Of a stretch of 64,000 bases of DNA, positions 18,713-28,700 are shown piece by piece. The stretch's first letter is position 1. Each line of letters starts with the position of its first letter. The position numbers and the translations under genes were made by a program. The notes beneath the pieces were generated by a model. The model was given only the letters and a program-made list of their open reading frames with translations. It did not search any database and had not been told where the DNA came from. Origin of the DNA: Planctomycetota bacterium (lineage in GTDB: Bacteria; Planctomycetota; Planctomycetia; Pirellulales; UBA1268); the NCBI GenBank assembly GCA_014238855.1, contig JABAAH010000011.1:1-64000 (forward strand), given 5' to 3'.

Positions 18713-19761
18713 GCGATCACCCTTTGCCTCGAAACGAACGGAGAACCTGCAGCATTCGGTAACCCACCACTCAGAATACACAGAACAACACTTGCTCCGA
18801 GAATCATCATTCCAAGAACCACATGGCCTGTTACAACAAGCGACGACAGGCTGCTTCTAGCTACAACTACGGTCGATGTTTCCGGCACTCTATTAGCAAT
18901 AGAGTCTGGTAACAAACCAAGCGGCAAGCCCCAGCTCACAACCCAGGCGGCGAACCCAAGAAGCACTTGCATGCACACAAAAAAGAGTATTGATGATGAC
19001 AGGAACCGCTGTCCGAAGCCACGATCGCGGGCAAAAGGCAGCAAACCAAATGATTCAGCAACTGCGGCCAGACTTAACACCGCAACCGTTGCAGCGCCTA
19101 TGACATGAAATGCAACAAGCCAACGAAACGCACCCGGACCAATCGCTGGATCTAAATGCCGCAACTGTGCTCCCGCTACTAACTGCATGTATGAAGCGAA
19201 CATGAGGCCGCTAGCAAGCCAACTACCAAGGGCTATCCCTCTTTGAACTTCACCTTCCCTGAACGAATTTGTTTGAAACCGACGTGATGTCAACGTTGCT
19301 GTAGCAACTGCAACTGAAAAAAATAACGGCCCCGTACACGCATGAATCTTCGCAACGGTCTTGTCGTCGAGCAAAACGCGAAGCCCACCGAGTAATCCTT
19401 GAAGCACCACAAGAAAAACTGCCGCTACAACCAACCAGCGAACCGCAGGAGTCTGCCTTGTTTTCCAAGCAACAGCTGCGAGAACAAGCGAAATGACACC
19501 GACAGAGGCGCCAAGCAACCGGTGACCGTGCTCTAAAAAAAGATCCCACGGCCCATAGAACCACTCGGCAAAAGGAAATAGGAACATATTGTGTCCATAT
19601 GTCCCCGGCCAATCAGGCACAGCCATCGCTGCCTCATATGTCGTAACAAGTGCACCAAATGTCAGAAGAACACTGGTTACAGCAACAAGACAACAAGCGA
19701 TCCAATGAGCCACGTTAGGGCTCCTTGCTGCGACAGATTGCGAACTCGTTATTTCTTGCAT
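18709..19761 (-). CDS. ctaA: Heme A synthase
   Basis: This 350-residue COX15/CtaA-family protein converts heme O to heme A. Eight transmembrane helices are apparent. The four conserved histidine regions are present: EHGHRLLG (about residue 78), KIHACTGPLFF (about 138), AFHVIGAATV in the second half and TGHVVLGMMILG near the C-terminus. The ATG at 19761 is preferred over an in-frame TTG nine bases earlier. It lies 29 bases after the oxidase subunit I gene and overlaps ctaB. Confidence 0.92.
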   Translation of the reverse strand: MQEITSSQSVAARSPNVAHWIACCLVAVTSVLLTFGALVTTYEAAMAVPDWPGTYGHNMFLFPFAEWFYGPWDLFLEHGHRLLGASVGVISLVLAAVAWKTRQTPAVRWLVVAAVFLVVLQGLLGGLRVLLDDKTVAKIHACTGPLFFSVAVATATLTSRRFQTNSFREGEVQRGIALGSWLASGLMFASYMQLVAGAQLRHLDPAIGPGAFRWLVAFHVIGAATVAVLSLAAVAESFGLLPFARDRGFGQRFLSSSILFFVCMQVLLGFAAWVVSWGLPLGLLPDSIANRVPETSTVVVARSSLSSLVVTGHVVLGMMILGASVVLCILSGGLPNAAGSPFVSRQRVIA

Positions 19762-19790
19762 GACAAACAAATGGGCAAAGGGACAACTGC

Positions 19791-21626
19791 TCAGTGGGCA
19801 GCATCTGCTGCTGCCGTTGCTGCTGGATTAGGAGGATCCGTCTGCATGAGATGATCAGATTCGATTCCCGGAACGGAGTACTCGTACGGCCCACGATGAA
19901 CAATCGGTTGAAAGTCAAAGTTGCCATGGCCAGGAGGACTTGGCGCCGTCCATTCTAGCGTGTTTGAATTCCAAGGATTTCGACCGGCTATCGGCCCATA
20001 AAACATGCTCCAGAAAAAATTCACAGCAAAGATAATCTGAGTCGCAACCATGCCCATAGCGCAATATGTCATGAACGCATTAAGCGGCTGTAGATGATGG
20101 AACGTTTCATAGTGATACGCATCAGCGAGTCTCCGAGGGAAACCAACCGCTCCCAAAATGTGCATCGTGAAAAACGTGCCATTCAGGAAAATAAATGTGA
20201 GGAAGAAATGCACCTTTCCCCAGAACTCATTCATTGTTCGCCCAAACATTTTTGGAAACCAAAAATAGATTGCAGCCCACACACCCATTGCAGTACCTGC
20301 GAAGAGGACATAATGAAAATGAGCCACGATGAAATATGTATCGTGAATAAAAATATCTACTGGGGTGGCGGCCATAAAAATACCAGACAAACCACCAATG
20401 ATGAACATTGAAACGAACGACAATGCAAACAACATCGATGTCGTAAACTGAATCTTTCCACCCCAGATTGTCCCGAGCCAATTGAATGTTTTCACAGCAC
20501 TCGGCAACGCAATCATCATTGTGGAGACCATAAAAGTAACCCCCAGAGCCGGATTCATACCCGACATAAACATATGGTGCCCCCATACTATAAATCCTAG
20601 ACCTGCTATACCTGCTACCGAATAGACCATCGGGCGGTAGCCAAATAATGGCTTTCTAGCAAAGCACGTCAGAATGTCTGAAACCATGCCCATTGCCGGC
20701 AAGATCATGATGTACACCGCTGGGTGGCTGTAAAACCAAAACAGGTGCTGCCATAGGAGTGGTTGCCCACCTCCTGCTGTTGCAACGGCGTTATTTACAA
20801 TATTTCCCTCAGGAGTAAAAAACCCTGTTCCAATCGTTCGGTCAGCTAACTGCATAAACCCGGCAGCGGTGAGAACAGGTAGTGCAAAAGCCTGCAAAAT
20901 AGCCGTAATAAACATTGACCAAATAGTCATTGGCAGGCGGAACATCGTCATGCCTGGTGCGCGCATCAGAATTATTGTGGTCATGTAATTCACACTTCCA
21001 AGCATCGAGGACACACCAACGAAAGTAAGTCCAATGAGCCAAAGTGTTTGGCCCCACCCAGCACCGGGAGACGAATTCACGTTTGTTGAAAGCGTAGGAT
21101 AACTTGTCCAGCCACTTGAAGCCGCCCCGCCTTCAACAAAGAAACTGGCTCCGAACGCAATAAACGCTGGCCACATGAACCAATAGCTCAGCATATTGAG
21201 CGTAGGAAATGCCATGTCGTCCGCACCAATCATAAGCGGAATAAGAAAATTCCCGAACGCGCCAGCAAGTATCGGAATGATTACGAGGAAAATCATCACC
21301 GTCGCATGCATGGTAAAGAGCATCGTATAAAACTCTGGCGACATCTGGCCTCCTTGTTGAGCAAAAAGTTTGCCAACAACAGGAACATCAGACCATGGCC
21401 AAGCAACTTGCCAACGAACAGCAAGCGCAAGCAATCCGCCAATAAGAAACCACAGGAGCGTTGAAAAAAGAAACTGCAGACCAATCACTTTGTGATCTTT
21501 CGAAAAAACATAGGTCGAAAGAAAGGTTGACACCTTCCTGGCCGTAGACGGCTGGGCATGAACTATTACTTCATGCTTCTGCGGCGAATCTTGGACGCTT
21601 GTCGGTTTCGTATCTGCGGTACTCAC
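19791..21626 (-). CDS. ctaD: Cytochrome c oxidase subunit I (A2-type)
   Basis: This 611-residue heme-copper oxidase subunit has 12 or more transmembrane helices. Key residues are visible: the heme a ligand in MLFTMHATVMIF, the CuB histidine with the cross-linked tyrosine in YSHPAVYIMILP, the HH pair in WGHHMFMSGM, and the heme a/a3 ligands in HDTYFIVAHFHYVLF. The helix VI motif is YSHPAVY rather than GHPEVY, which is the A2 subfamily pattern with the proton-channel glutamate replaced. It follows subunit II with a 72-base gap. Confidence 0.96.
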   Translation of the reverse strand: MSTADTKPTSVQDSPQKHEVIVHAQPSTARKVSTFLSTYVFSKDHKVIGLQFLFSTLLWFLIGGLLALAVRWQVAWPWSDVPVVGKLFAQQGGQMSPEFYTMLFTMHATVMIFLVIIPILAGAFGNFLIPLMIGADDMAFPTLNMLSYWFMWPAFIAFGASFFVEGGAASSGWTSYPTLSTNVNSSPGAGWGQTLWLIGLTFVGVSSMLGSVNYMTTIILMRAPGMTMFRLPMTIWSMFITAILQAFALPVLTAAGFMQLADRTIGTGFFTPEGNIVNNAVATAGGGQPLLWQHLFWFYSHPAVYIMILPAMGMVSDILTCFARKPLFGYRPMVYSVAGIAGLGFIVWGHHMFMSGMNPALGVTFMVSTMMIALPSAVKTFNWLGTIWGGKIQFTTSMLFALSFVSMFIIGGLSGIFMAATPVDIFIHDTYFIVAHFHYVLFAGTAMGVWAAIYFWFPKMFGRTMNEFWGKVHFFLTFIFLNGTFFTMHILGAVGFPRRLADAYHYETFHHLQPLNAFMTYCAMGMVATQIIFAVNFFWSMFYGPIAGRNPWNSNTLEWTAPSPPGHGNFDFQPIVHRGPYEYSVPGIESDHLMQTDPPNPAATAAADAAH

Positions 21627-21698
21627 GGCTAACCTCGTTTGTGAAGCGATTTTCTACGTATGTCTGTTTCAGTGTGTAATTCTTAACTCATGCAAGAA

Positions 21699-22478
21699 CT
21701 AAGTCTTGGTGCCACTCTCCTGAGTAGCCTCTTGCTCCTGATATTTAATTTCAAGCCATTCTTCAAAACGTTCTCGTGACTCAAACGTCACCCTACCCTT
21801 CATTTTGTAGTGCCCCCAGCCGCAGAGTTCCGCACAAACGATGTCAAAAACACCTTCTTCACGCGCTTTGAACCACACTGGGATTTTCATGCCGGGGACT
21901 GCATCCTGCTTAATACGCACATTTGGAAGAAAAAAACTGTGAAGTACATCCATGCTTTTCAATTGGATCAAAATATCCTCATCGATAGGCAAATGCAGAT
22001 CATTCACGAGATGCAGATCGTCCGGAGTCCCAAGGACACCATCTCGGCCAGGATATCGAAGTCTCCACTCAAATTGCCGGCCAATAACTTCAACTGTGGG
22101 AGCCATGTTGGGCCTGCGCATTTTCACATCTGCCCAAGTATTCATCTGATAAATAGCAAGAAACAACAAAACTGCAGCAGGAATAATCGTCCACACCACT
22201 TCGAGTGCATGATTTCCATGACGATATTGAACTTCTGCCTTTGTATTATTCGCATCGTACTTCCAGATGAACCAAAACAAGGCGACTTCGGTCACTATGA
22301 ACACAGCACCAGTAAGCCAGAGAATGAAGTAAAACAAACCATCTATAGCAGCACCATGCTCTGAAACGTCTTTGGGAAGCCAGATATCATAGGCAGGCGC
22401 AACAGCAAAAGTAATGACTCCCAAAATAGGGACAGCCAGAAAAAGCAGACTCCAAAAAAGACCTGCGAAACGCTTCAT
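21699..22478 (-). CDS. ctaC: Cytochrome c oxidase subunit II with CuA
   Basis: This 259-residue protein has a signal-like first helix, two transmembrane helices and a cupredoxin domain. CuA ligands are all present: a histidine in MDVLHSFFLP (about residue 178), then CAELCGWGHYKM (about 213-224). The aromatic electron-entry region reads QFEWRLRYPG. No fused cytochrome c domain follows, so electrons must come from a separate carrier; a diheme cytochrome c and two cupredoxin-like proteins are encoded just upstream. Confidence 0.95.
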   Translation of the reverse strand: MKRFAGLFWSLLFLAVPILGVITFAVAPAYDIWLPKDVSEHGAAIDGLFYFILWLTGAVFIVTEVALFWFIWKYDANNTKAEVQYRHGNHALEVVWTIIPAAVLLFLAIYQMNTWADVKMRRPNMAPTVEVIGRQFEWRLRYPGRDGVLGTPDDLHLVNDLHLPIDEDILIQLKSMDVLHSFFLPNVRIKQDAVPGMKIPVWFKAREEGVFDIVCAELCGWGHYKMKGRVTFESRERFEEWLEIKYQEQEATQESGTKT

Positions 22479-22529
22479 TCCTTTGCCTCCAACATTATGA
22501 ACATCACTTCTCTTGGGAATTTCTGAAAC

Positions 22530-23834
22530 TCACATTCGATCCCGGGCCACCATCGGACGATCCGCTCCAAGCGTTCCGTTAAAGTCATACGGGAGCGACC
22601 GAATATAATTTACAATGTCCCAGATTTCTTCGGGTGGGACTGTGCCTTTGGCTGCCGGCATTGGGGCACCATTTATTCCTGCGTGAATTCTGTAATACAA
22701 ATCAAGCGGACGCATACCCCCGCGATAAACACCTTGCCGTAGATTTCTTGGACGGATTGTCCGGGGACGTAAGGCGTTTCCATCCAGAACTGTTTCAAAG
22801 CGATCAAGCCATGCAAGCTCTACCCGGTACTCATCTCGCTCTTCAGTAGACATCTCCCAAGTCGATGCTTTCTCTGCCTGTTCAGCAGCACCTTCTACTG
22901 TCTTATGAGCCTGAAAAACAACTTTATTCCAATCGTCATAATCATTCGCCTGACCATCACCGAGACCACTGACACCGTGACATTTCACACAATTTGCTTT
23001 GTTGCCATAGAACAACTCTTTGCCTTTTGCAATCGACGCGACCATATCAAGACCAGATGGCATATCAGGCACGTCGATGATCGCTTCATCCGCTACTGCC
23101 CACATCTCTGAAACCGGATCAATGATTTCCTCAAACAGAAACTCCCGAGACTGTGGCAAAACACCTTGATCTTCGTCATCAAGCTCAAAATAAGCTCGCA
23201 TTAACCCCAACTCAACTTCGCCTCGAATGCTTAAATATTTTACATATTCTGCAAGCGCTTCAATCTTGGCATCACTCAGCAATGCGAACGATGGCATAGA
23301 ACTACCTGCCAGCCCATTTCGCAGCACCATGACGAGATCATCGTGAGTAGGCTTATCAGCACGCTCTGTACTCTTGAATTTAAAAACACCTGGACGGTAA
23401 TCCCGCGGATATGGATTAAGGAATGCTGCGGTTGGCCCCATTCCATCACCGGTGACACCATGGCAGTGGGAACAATGCTCTCTATACAGACCATTTTTTC
23501 GACCAACGATATCACTTCGAACCGGCCCTGCAGCTAGTTTCAGTTTCGCATTATCAAGGCCGATTTCAGGTGGAGCAAGCGGTTCATCTGGAGTTCCAAA
23601 AAGCGCGGTAAGAATCGTAGCGACTTGCTGCTCTTGGGAGGAAGTAAGCCGTTGCTTGGACGACTCAACAAGATTCAAACGAAACGAAGCGGCTGGCGTC
23701 TGACCACAACCTACAGCCACGAGAGGGATGCAAATACCGCATACGACAGCCAGCAAGTTCTTGGTTCTTGCCTTGAACAATGGGGATGTCACATTACGCC
23801 ATGCAATCACGTTGTTCACAACGACTGACTCCAT
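22530..23834 (-). CDS. Diheme c-type cytochrome lipoprotein
   Basis: The product is 434 residues. After the chosen ATG at 23834 comes a lipoprotein-like signal ending LVAVGCG. Two CxxCH heme sites are seen: CSHCHGVTGDG (about residue 112) and CVKCHGVSGLGDG (about 281), each in a cytochrome c fold with downstream methionines (SSMPSF, GAPMPAAKG). Its position between the cupredoxin-like genes and oxidase subunit II fits a membrane-anchored electron donor to CuA. The long linker between the two domains is unassigned. Confidence 0.88.
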   Translation of the reverse strand: MESVVVNNVIAWRNVTSPLFKARTKNLLAVVCGICIPLVAVGCGQTPAASFRLNLVESSKQRLTSSQEQQVATILTALFGTPDEPLAPPEIGLDNAKLKLAAGPVRSDIVGRKNGLYREHCSHCHGVTGDGMGPTAAFLNPYPRDYRPGVFKFKSTERADKPTHDDLVMVLRNGLAGSSMPSFALLSDAKIEALAEYVKYLSIRGEVELGLMRAYFELDDEDQGVLPQSREFLFEEIIDPVSEMWAVADEAIIDVPDMPSGLDMVASIAKGKELFYGNKANCVKCHGVSGLGDGQANDYDDWNKVVFQAHKTVEGAAEQAEKASTWEMSTEERDEYRVELAWLDRFETVLDGNALRPRTIRPRNLRQGVYRGGMRPLDLYYRIHAGINGAPMPAAKGTVPPEEIWDIVNYIRSLPYDFNGTLGADRPMVARDRM

Positions 23835-23940
23835 TTTTAAATTAAATCTCTTTTCCACTCTAATATAAGGATAGACCTTCACCAGACCTCTGGAACCCAC
23901 CACCCTTCGGACGAGGGGATCATTCGCCTAGGCTGCCAGC

Positions 23941-24822
23941 TTACCCACTAATTGCATTCGCCGGTATTTCAAGAGTTCCAAGATCCCGCTCCTCATTTTC
24001 TTTGAGCGTGATCTTAAACCGTCCTTTTGAATTCCATTGTAGCTTCGGCTGATCAAGACTTAAGGCACCGCTTCGTCCGGTAGAGCGTTCATGCCAAACT
24101 TGAAACTCGAGTGGTTCTCCGGCAGGAAGATCTGGGATTTCGAACGTTCCAGTACCAGATGAAACAGCGACATAGCCATCCTCACGAAAAACCGCATATG
24201 CCTTCATCCATGGATGAATATTACAGGTCACTGAAACAGGCAGACCCGTTTCCCGACCGGGTGTAAAAACAGTCGAATCACCCGAAGGAATAAGTTGGTT
24301 AAAACTGCTTCCTGAGATATTTGTGTTGTGGCCAATTGGATCGCTGTTCTTCACATCAACATCCTGACCAACGCGGGCCGCAAACACAGGTGTCATAAAT
24401 TCACAATTTTTCTGATCAAAGACTACCTTTCCAGCTGCCTTTTCATTTTTTACCCGGCTCGACTTCCTCAGAAAAATTACGACATTTGCCAGCCCCTTGC
24501 TCGACTCATCAACGACCAGGCTCTGCTCGAAAAGCTTCATGCCATCCTTCGAACACACTGCCAAATCCTTATCGATAAGAAGTGCCTTCGGAGCTCCAAC
24601 AGCCCCGGTGAACACAAACTGCCCTTTCAGAGATGCCCACCCAGTTCCGACTGCTTTTTCCTCAACCTTCTCGTTTGAACTCGACTCTTTACCAAGAGTT
24701 TCTCGTAGCTCACGGACAGCCGCCATGTCCGGCCCAGGACTTGCAACTCGCTCCCTACCACATCCAAGGCACAATGTTACTGTCCCCAGCAGGAACAACA
24801 TTTCAAAACAGCGTTTCAGCAT
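23941..24822 (-). CDS. Cupredoxin-like lipoprotein with CNIHPWM site
   Basis: The product is 293 residues. A lipoprotein signal ends CLGCG, followed by a linker and a beta domain with type-1-copper-like ligands: histidine in NSDPIGHNTNI (about residue 196) and CNIHPWMKAY (about 234), giving Cys, His and Met three residues apart. The C-terminal 80 residues look like a carboxypeptidase-regulatory-type beta sandwich (GTFEIPDLPAGEPLEFQVW). It is a tandem paralogue of the next gene upstream. A role as an electron carrier in the cytochrome cluster is inferred from context. Confidence 0.75.
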   Translation of the reverse strand: MLKRCFEMLFLLGTVTLCLGCGRERVASPGPDMAAVRELRETLGKESSSNEKVEEKAVGTGWASLKGQFVFTGAVGAPKALLIDKDLAVCSKDGMKLFEQSLVVDESSKGLANVVIFLRKSSRVKNEKAAGKVVFDQKNCEFMTPVFAARVGQDVDVKNSDPIGHNTNISGSSFNQLIPSGDSTVFTPGRETGLPVSVTCNIHPWMKAYAVFREDGYVAVSSGTGTFEIPDLPAGEPLEFQVWHERSTGRSGALSLDQPKLQWNSKGRFKITLKENEERDLGTLEIPANAISG

Positions 24823-24880
24823 CTCAGTCGATTCTCATCCTCTTCAAAAACAGCCCGATCAATCAGGATTGATTATTAAA

Positions 24881-25696
24881 TTAATTAAACACCTTGCCAT
24901 CAACAACGATATCACCAAGATCAGTGCCACCCTCTTCGACAGTGAAATCTATTCGGCCTCTTTTCGCGGAAGTCTTTTTACCGTCGAGGGTGAACTCGTC
25001 GAGGTAGCCACCTTTTTCGTGCCACAGTTGAAATTCGAGTTCTTCTCCAACCGGCAGGTTTTCGATTTCAAAACTTCCGTCGGCACCAGTAACAACACCA
25101 TAGGGATTCGGACGAATCACTAAATATGCCTTCATCCAAGGGTGAATGTTACATGTTACTGATGCAGGAATCGCTTCATCACGACTAAACGTAACGTCCG
25201 ATGAGCCGTTACTCGGAACGAGACTATTACTTGGCGAATTCTTCATTGTCGCAATATTACTGTTATGGCCGACGGGGTCAGAATTTTTAATAGTCAACGT
25301 CTGTCCTGTTTGAACAAACCCTACGTGAGGTTGAAAGCGACAGTCTTTATTATCAAGAACAAGAGGATCTAATTTCGAGCCGTCCTCGAGATCTGGGTGT
25401 ACAGTAACACCTTTTGAGCGGACAAATAACACCACGTTAGCTATCCCCTTGCCGTCGGAAACAACAAGTTCTTCGTTTACGAGTTTATGTTTCCCGCACA
25501 CCTCAACATCCTTATCAGCAGTAATTTCAGTAGGGGCAGGTGGATCACCATCGAACACAAACCTACCTTTTAAACTCGCCCATTCAGCAGCATGAGATTG
25601 CCCTGCGAGTGCTACAAAGAGCAGACCGAGAAAAATGATCGTGATTGTAGGACTCAAACTTCGATTCATGCCTACGGAAATGTTGCTACGAGCCAT
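24881..25696 (-). CDS. Cupredoxin-like secreted protein, tandem paralogue
   Basis: The 271-residue product has a cleavable signal peptide ending SHA before AEWASLKGRF, rather than a lipobox. The domain order matches its downstream neighbour: EWASLKGRFVF, then NSDPVGHNSNI, then CNIHPWMKAYLV, then GSFEIENLPVGEELEFQLW. The conserved histidine, cysteine, histidine and methionine again fit a type 1 copper centre. AAAGGG lies about eight bases before the ATG. One copy is probably soluble periplasmic and the other membrane-tethered, suggesting two related carriers. Confidence 0.75.
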   Translation of the reverse strand: MARSNISVGMNRSLSPTITIIFLGLLFVALAGQSHAAEWASLKGRFVFDGDPPAPTEITADKDVEVCGKHKLVNEELVVSDGKGIANVVLFVRSKGVTVHPDLEDGSKLDPLVLDNKDCRFQPHVGFVQTGQTLTIKNSDPVGHNSNIATMKNSPSNSLVPSNGSSDVTFSRDEAIPASVTCNIHPWMKAYLVIRPNPYGVVTGADGSFEIENLPVGEELEFQLWHEKGGYLDEFTLDGKKTSAKRGRIDFTVEEGGTDLGDIVVDGKVFN

Positions 25697-25708
25697 GCTG
25701 AAACCCTT

Positions 25709-28700
25709 TCAAAGAGGAGATTGTACCTGAGGAACGCTACCGTCAGCCTGTGAGCCTCGAGATGGCTCCAGCACAACGTTCGCTTGTTTTACATACACTG
25801 CACCTGTGCCAATTGATACATCGCGACCTAGTTTTGTGACGTCGTTCGATGCCGGCCTATCTACTTTCACTTGCTCGCCAGAGGCCTCCGAGCCATCCGC
25901 TTTTGAAGGGGATGCCTCCTCAATCGCCTGGCCATCAATTGGCTGGGACACTGCCTGAGGAAGATATGGCTCAAGTGAAAATTGACGTTTTGTGAATTCA
26001 TCGTAGTGCATTAGCAGATCTGTGAGAGCACCAACCTGTTGCTCGCTATCACCGACATAAAGGTCTTGGCTCACTGGCTTATCATGGGGAATGTTTACAG
26101 GCATACCCGTGTACGGAAGAAGCCTTTTTGGATTGGCTATCCAGTCATGCACATAATCGGGACGCAGCCGCTCATGAACACGCTCAAGTTGAGGCGCAAG
26201 AGCTTTGAGGCTGCCCGGCGGCGAGTAGTCACCAACAAGGTGGCATTTCACACAGTAATTATTATTGGTTACTATTTTCATCGCTCCATCAAGATGTCCT
26301 GGATGCCGCTGCTCAGCAATATCAACCGACGATTCATCAAGACGCGAATCGTAGACATACGGATACTCGGCTCCATCTACCGAAGAGAAGTAATCAACGA
26401 GCGCTGCAGCCTGACTCGACTGAAGATTGAATTTCGGCATTCTCAGGACCGCAGAGGGACGAATCGGATGAGGGTTGAGGAAGAACTTATGGAGCCATGG
26501 AGACTGCACTTTCCTGCCTTCGCCCACAAGTGGCGGCGGGAGCCAACCCCACGCGTCACTTGGCTTCACATTTGGATTAATTTCCTTTTCATCTTCAATA
26601 ACAATTGGGAAAAGAAGCCTCGCAAGATCCCCACCCTTTGCTGGATAGTGCTTCCCTGCTTGAATGGCGTCTTCAGGAACGAATACATTCGGTCCACCAA
26701 CGAGTCTCGCTTCACCATCAATAAGAGCGTCTTCCCAAAGCATTACAGGCCGATGAAAGATAACGTCCTCTTCGTCTGGCTCAACTGGTATCCCATCTTC
26801 ATCAACAAGTTGTGGATTGCCTGTTTCAGGATCAAGAATAGGCATACCAACCAGCGACGTATGCCTTCTGCCAACAGTATCGATGTCAAGTGAATTTTTA
26901 ACCTGATCCGGCGAGAAGTGACCTTGCAGGAATGGGTAATCACGAAAAGTGGGCGGTTCCCCCATCGTCTCTGGCTCATATGCAAGGTCCCAACGATCCA
27001 TTTGCAACGCATGGCAACCGGAGCAATTAAATCGCTCTGCAACAACGAGACCATCAAGCCGTGCCTTTTCGCGAGGCGTTGCATGGTACACAAATTCGGT
27101 TGCCGGCGGTTCTGCAACAAGCCCAAGAACAAACGTCATCACCTCTTCCCGCTCTTTCGCATGAAACGGGAACTGCGGCATTCTGTAACGTTCATTGTAC
27201 GATTTATTTTCGACTTTTTTGTAATCGTAACTTCGCGGGCGTCTTAGCTTCTGCCAGAGAAAACCTTCTCGCTCGTGCGCGAGCAGTTTCTCAAGAAAGT
27301 AGCCCGTATCCGAATCAACACTCTCCGGTGAGACATGATCGTGTTCTTTATCCACACCATAGGCGAGGTCAGTCGCAAACGTATCGTCTTCTTCCTCAAA
27401 GGCAACATTGTTGCTCACCTGCTCTTTTTCACCATGGCCAGTATCACCATGGCCAGTATCACCATGACCAGTATCCGAAACGGCAGACCCTCCATGCGAA
27501 GACATCATTCCCTTGTGCGGATCATCGTGATGACCACCATGAGAAAGATCTTTCATGACGAACTGAACAACCTGCTCAAAAGCAATTCTCGAAGGGTCTT
27601 TCCTGCCCCAATCCGCGAGCGCTGCACCAGCAGGCTTCGCGTCCTCAAAACCTGGGATGTCGTGACACGAGTAGCAAGCAAGCTTCCCAATGGTTTTTTT
27701 GCCAACATAGTTGAGCAGCACTTCATCTCGCTCGGCAGTTGCCAGCCCGACAAATACATCCTCATCACCACGAATAATAGTGCCCCCAGGAAGCCCATCA
27801 CGAAGAACAGTCGCTGCTTTCCGTGATGGGAAACGACTTTCTAAATACAACATCGCGAGCTCTTCGAGCGCCGTCCTCTCATCGCCTGACATCGATGCCG
27901 AGGGGATATCCTTTGGACTCCAACCCTCAGTCGACTGCAGCAGATACGCAACAGCATCCGCTGCCGGGTCACTTACCGACCCATCACGGTGTGTAACCGG
28001 CTCGAGTAACACGTTTGGCATAATCGTTCGAGGGTGGTAAGCAGCTGGATTACGGAGCCAACTGTAAAGCCAACGAACGCCATTAGGTTGACTGGCCACC
28101 TTCGCTCCAATTCGGGATAGCTCTGGGCCATGATTGCTTTTTGCTGCAGGAAAATCTTCGTGCTGGTGGCATGCAAGACATCCTCGCACCTCAACAACCT
28201 TCTTCCCTCGGACTGGATCGGCAGTTGCAGTAATACCATCGTACGGAGCAACGTACGTAAACGGCTTGCTGCTCGAAGTGAGGTAAGCGATCATCGAGCG
28301 TATTTCAAGAGGCTCATAGCGTTCAGATTCCTCAAGCCCAGCTCCCTCAAGGTGCTCCCAGAGGCCAAAGAACCGCGGCATCTTGGTCGATGGACGAAAG
28401 TCCTGAGGATTACGAAGCCATGCATACAACCAATCAAAGCCAACTTTCGACGCCACGTGTCGAAGACTTGGCCCTACCTTTGGAAACATGCCTGGAGTCT
28501 CAGGTGTTTTCAGGAGCGTTGAAAGAACATGGGTTCGATCAGAAAGTTTTGCATCATCGCCGAGCGACGCATCGGCATCTATTGCTTCGCGAAGTCGCTG
28601 TCTGGCGTCATTGCCATCTGGGCTTGAGACGACATCTTGGACCCAGCTATTGAAGGTCCTGCCCATCTCTTGGGTGCCAGGGTCAACAGAAACCGCTTGG

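Noticed and set aside
27425-27475. Possible CRISPR-like repeats
   Set aside because: The three units are 15 bases, contiguous, without spacers and in frame inside a coding gene.
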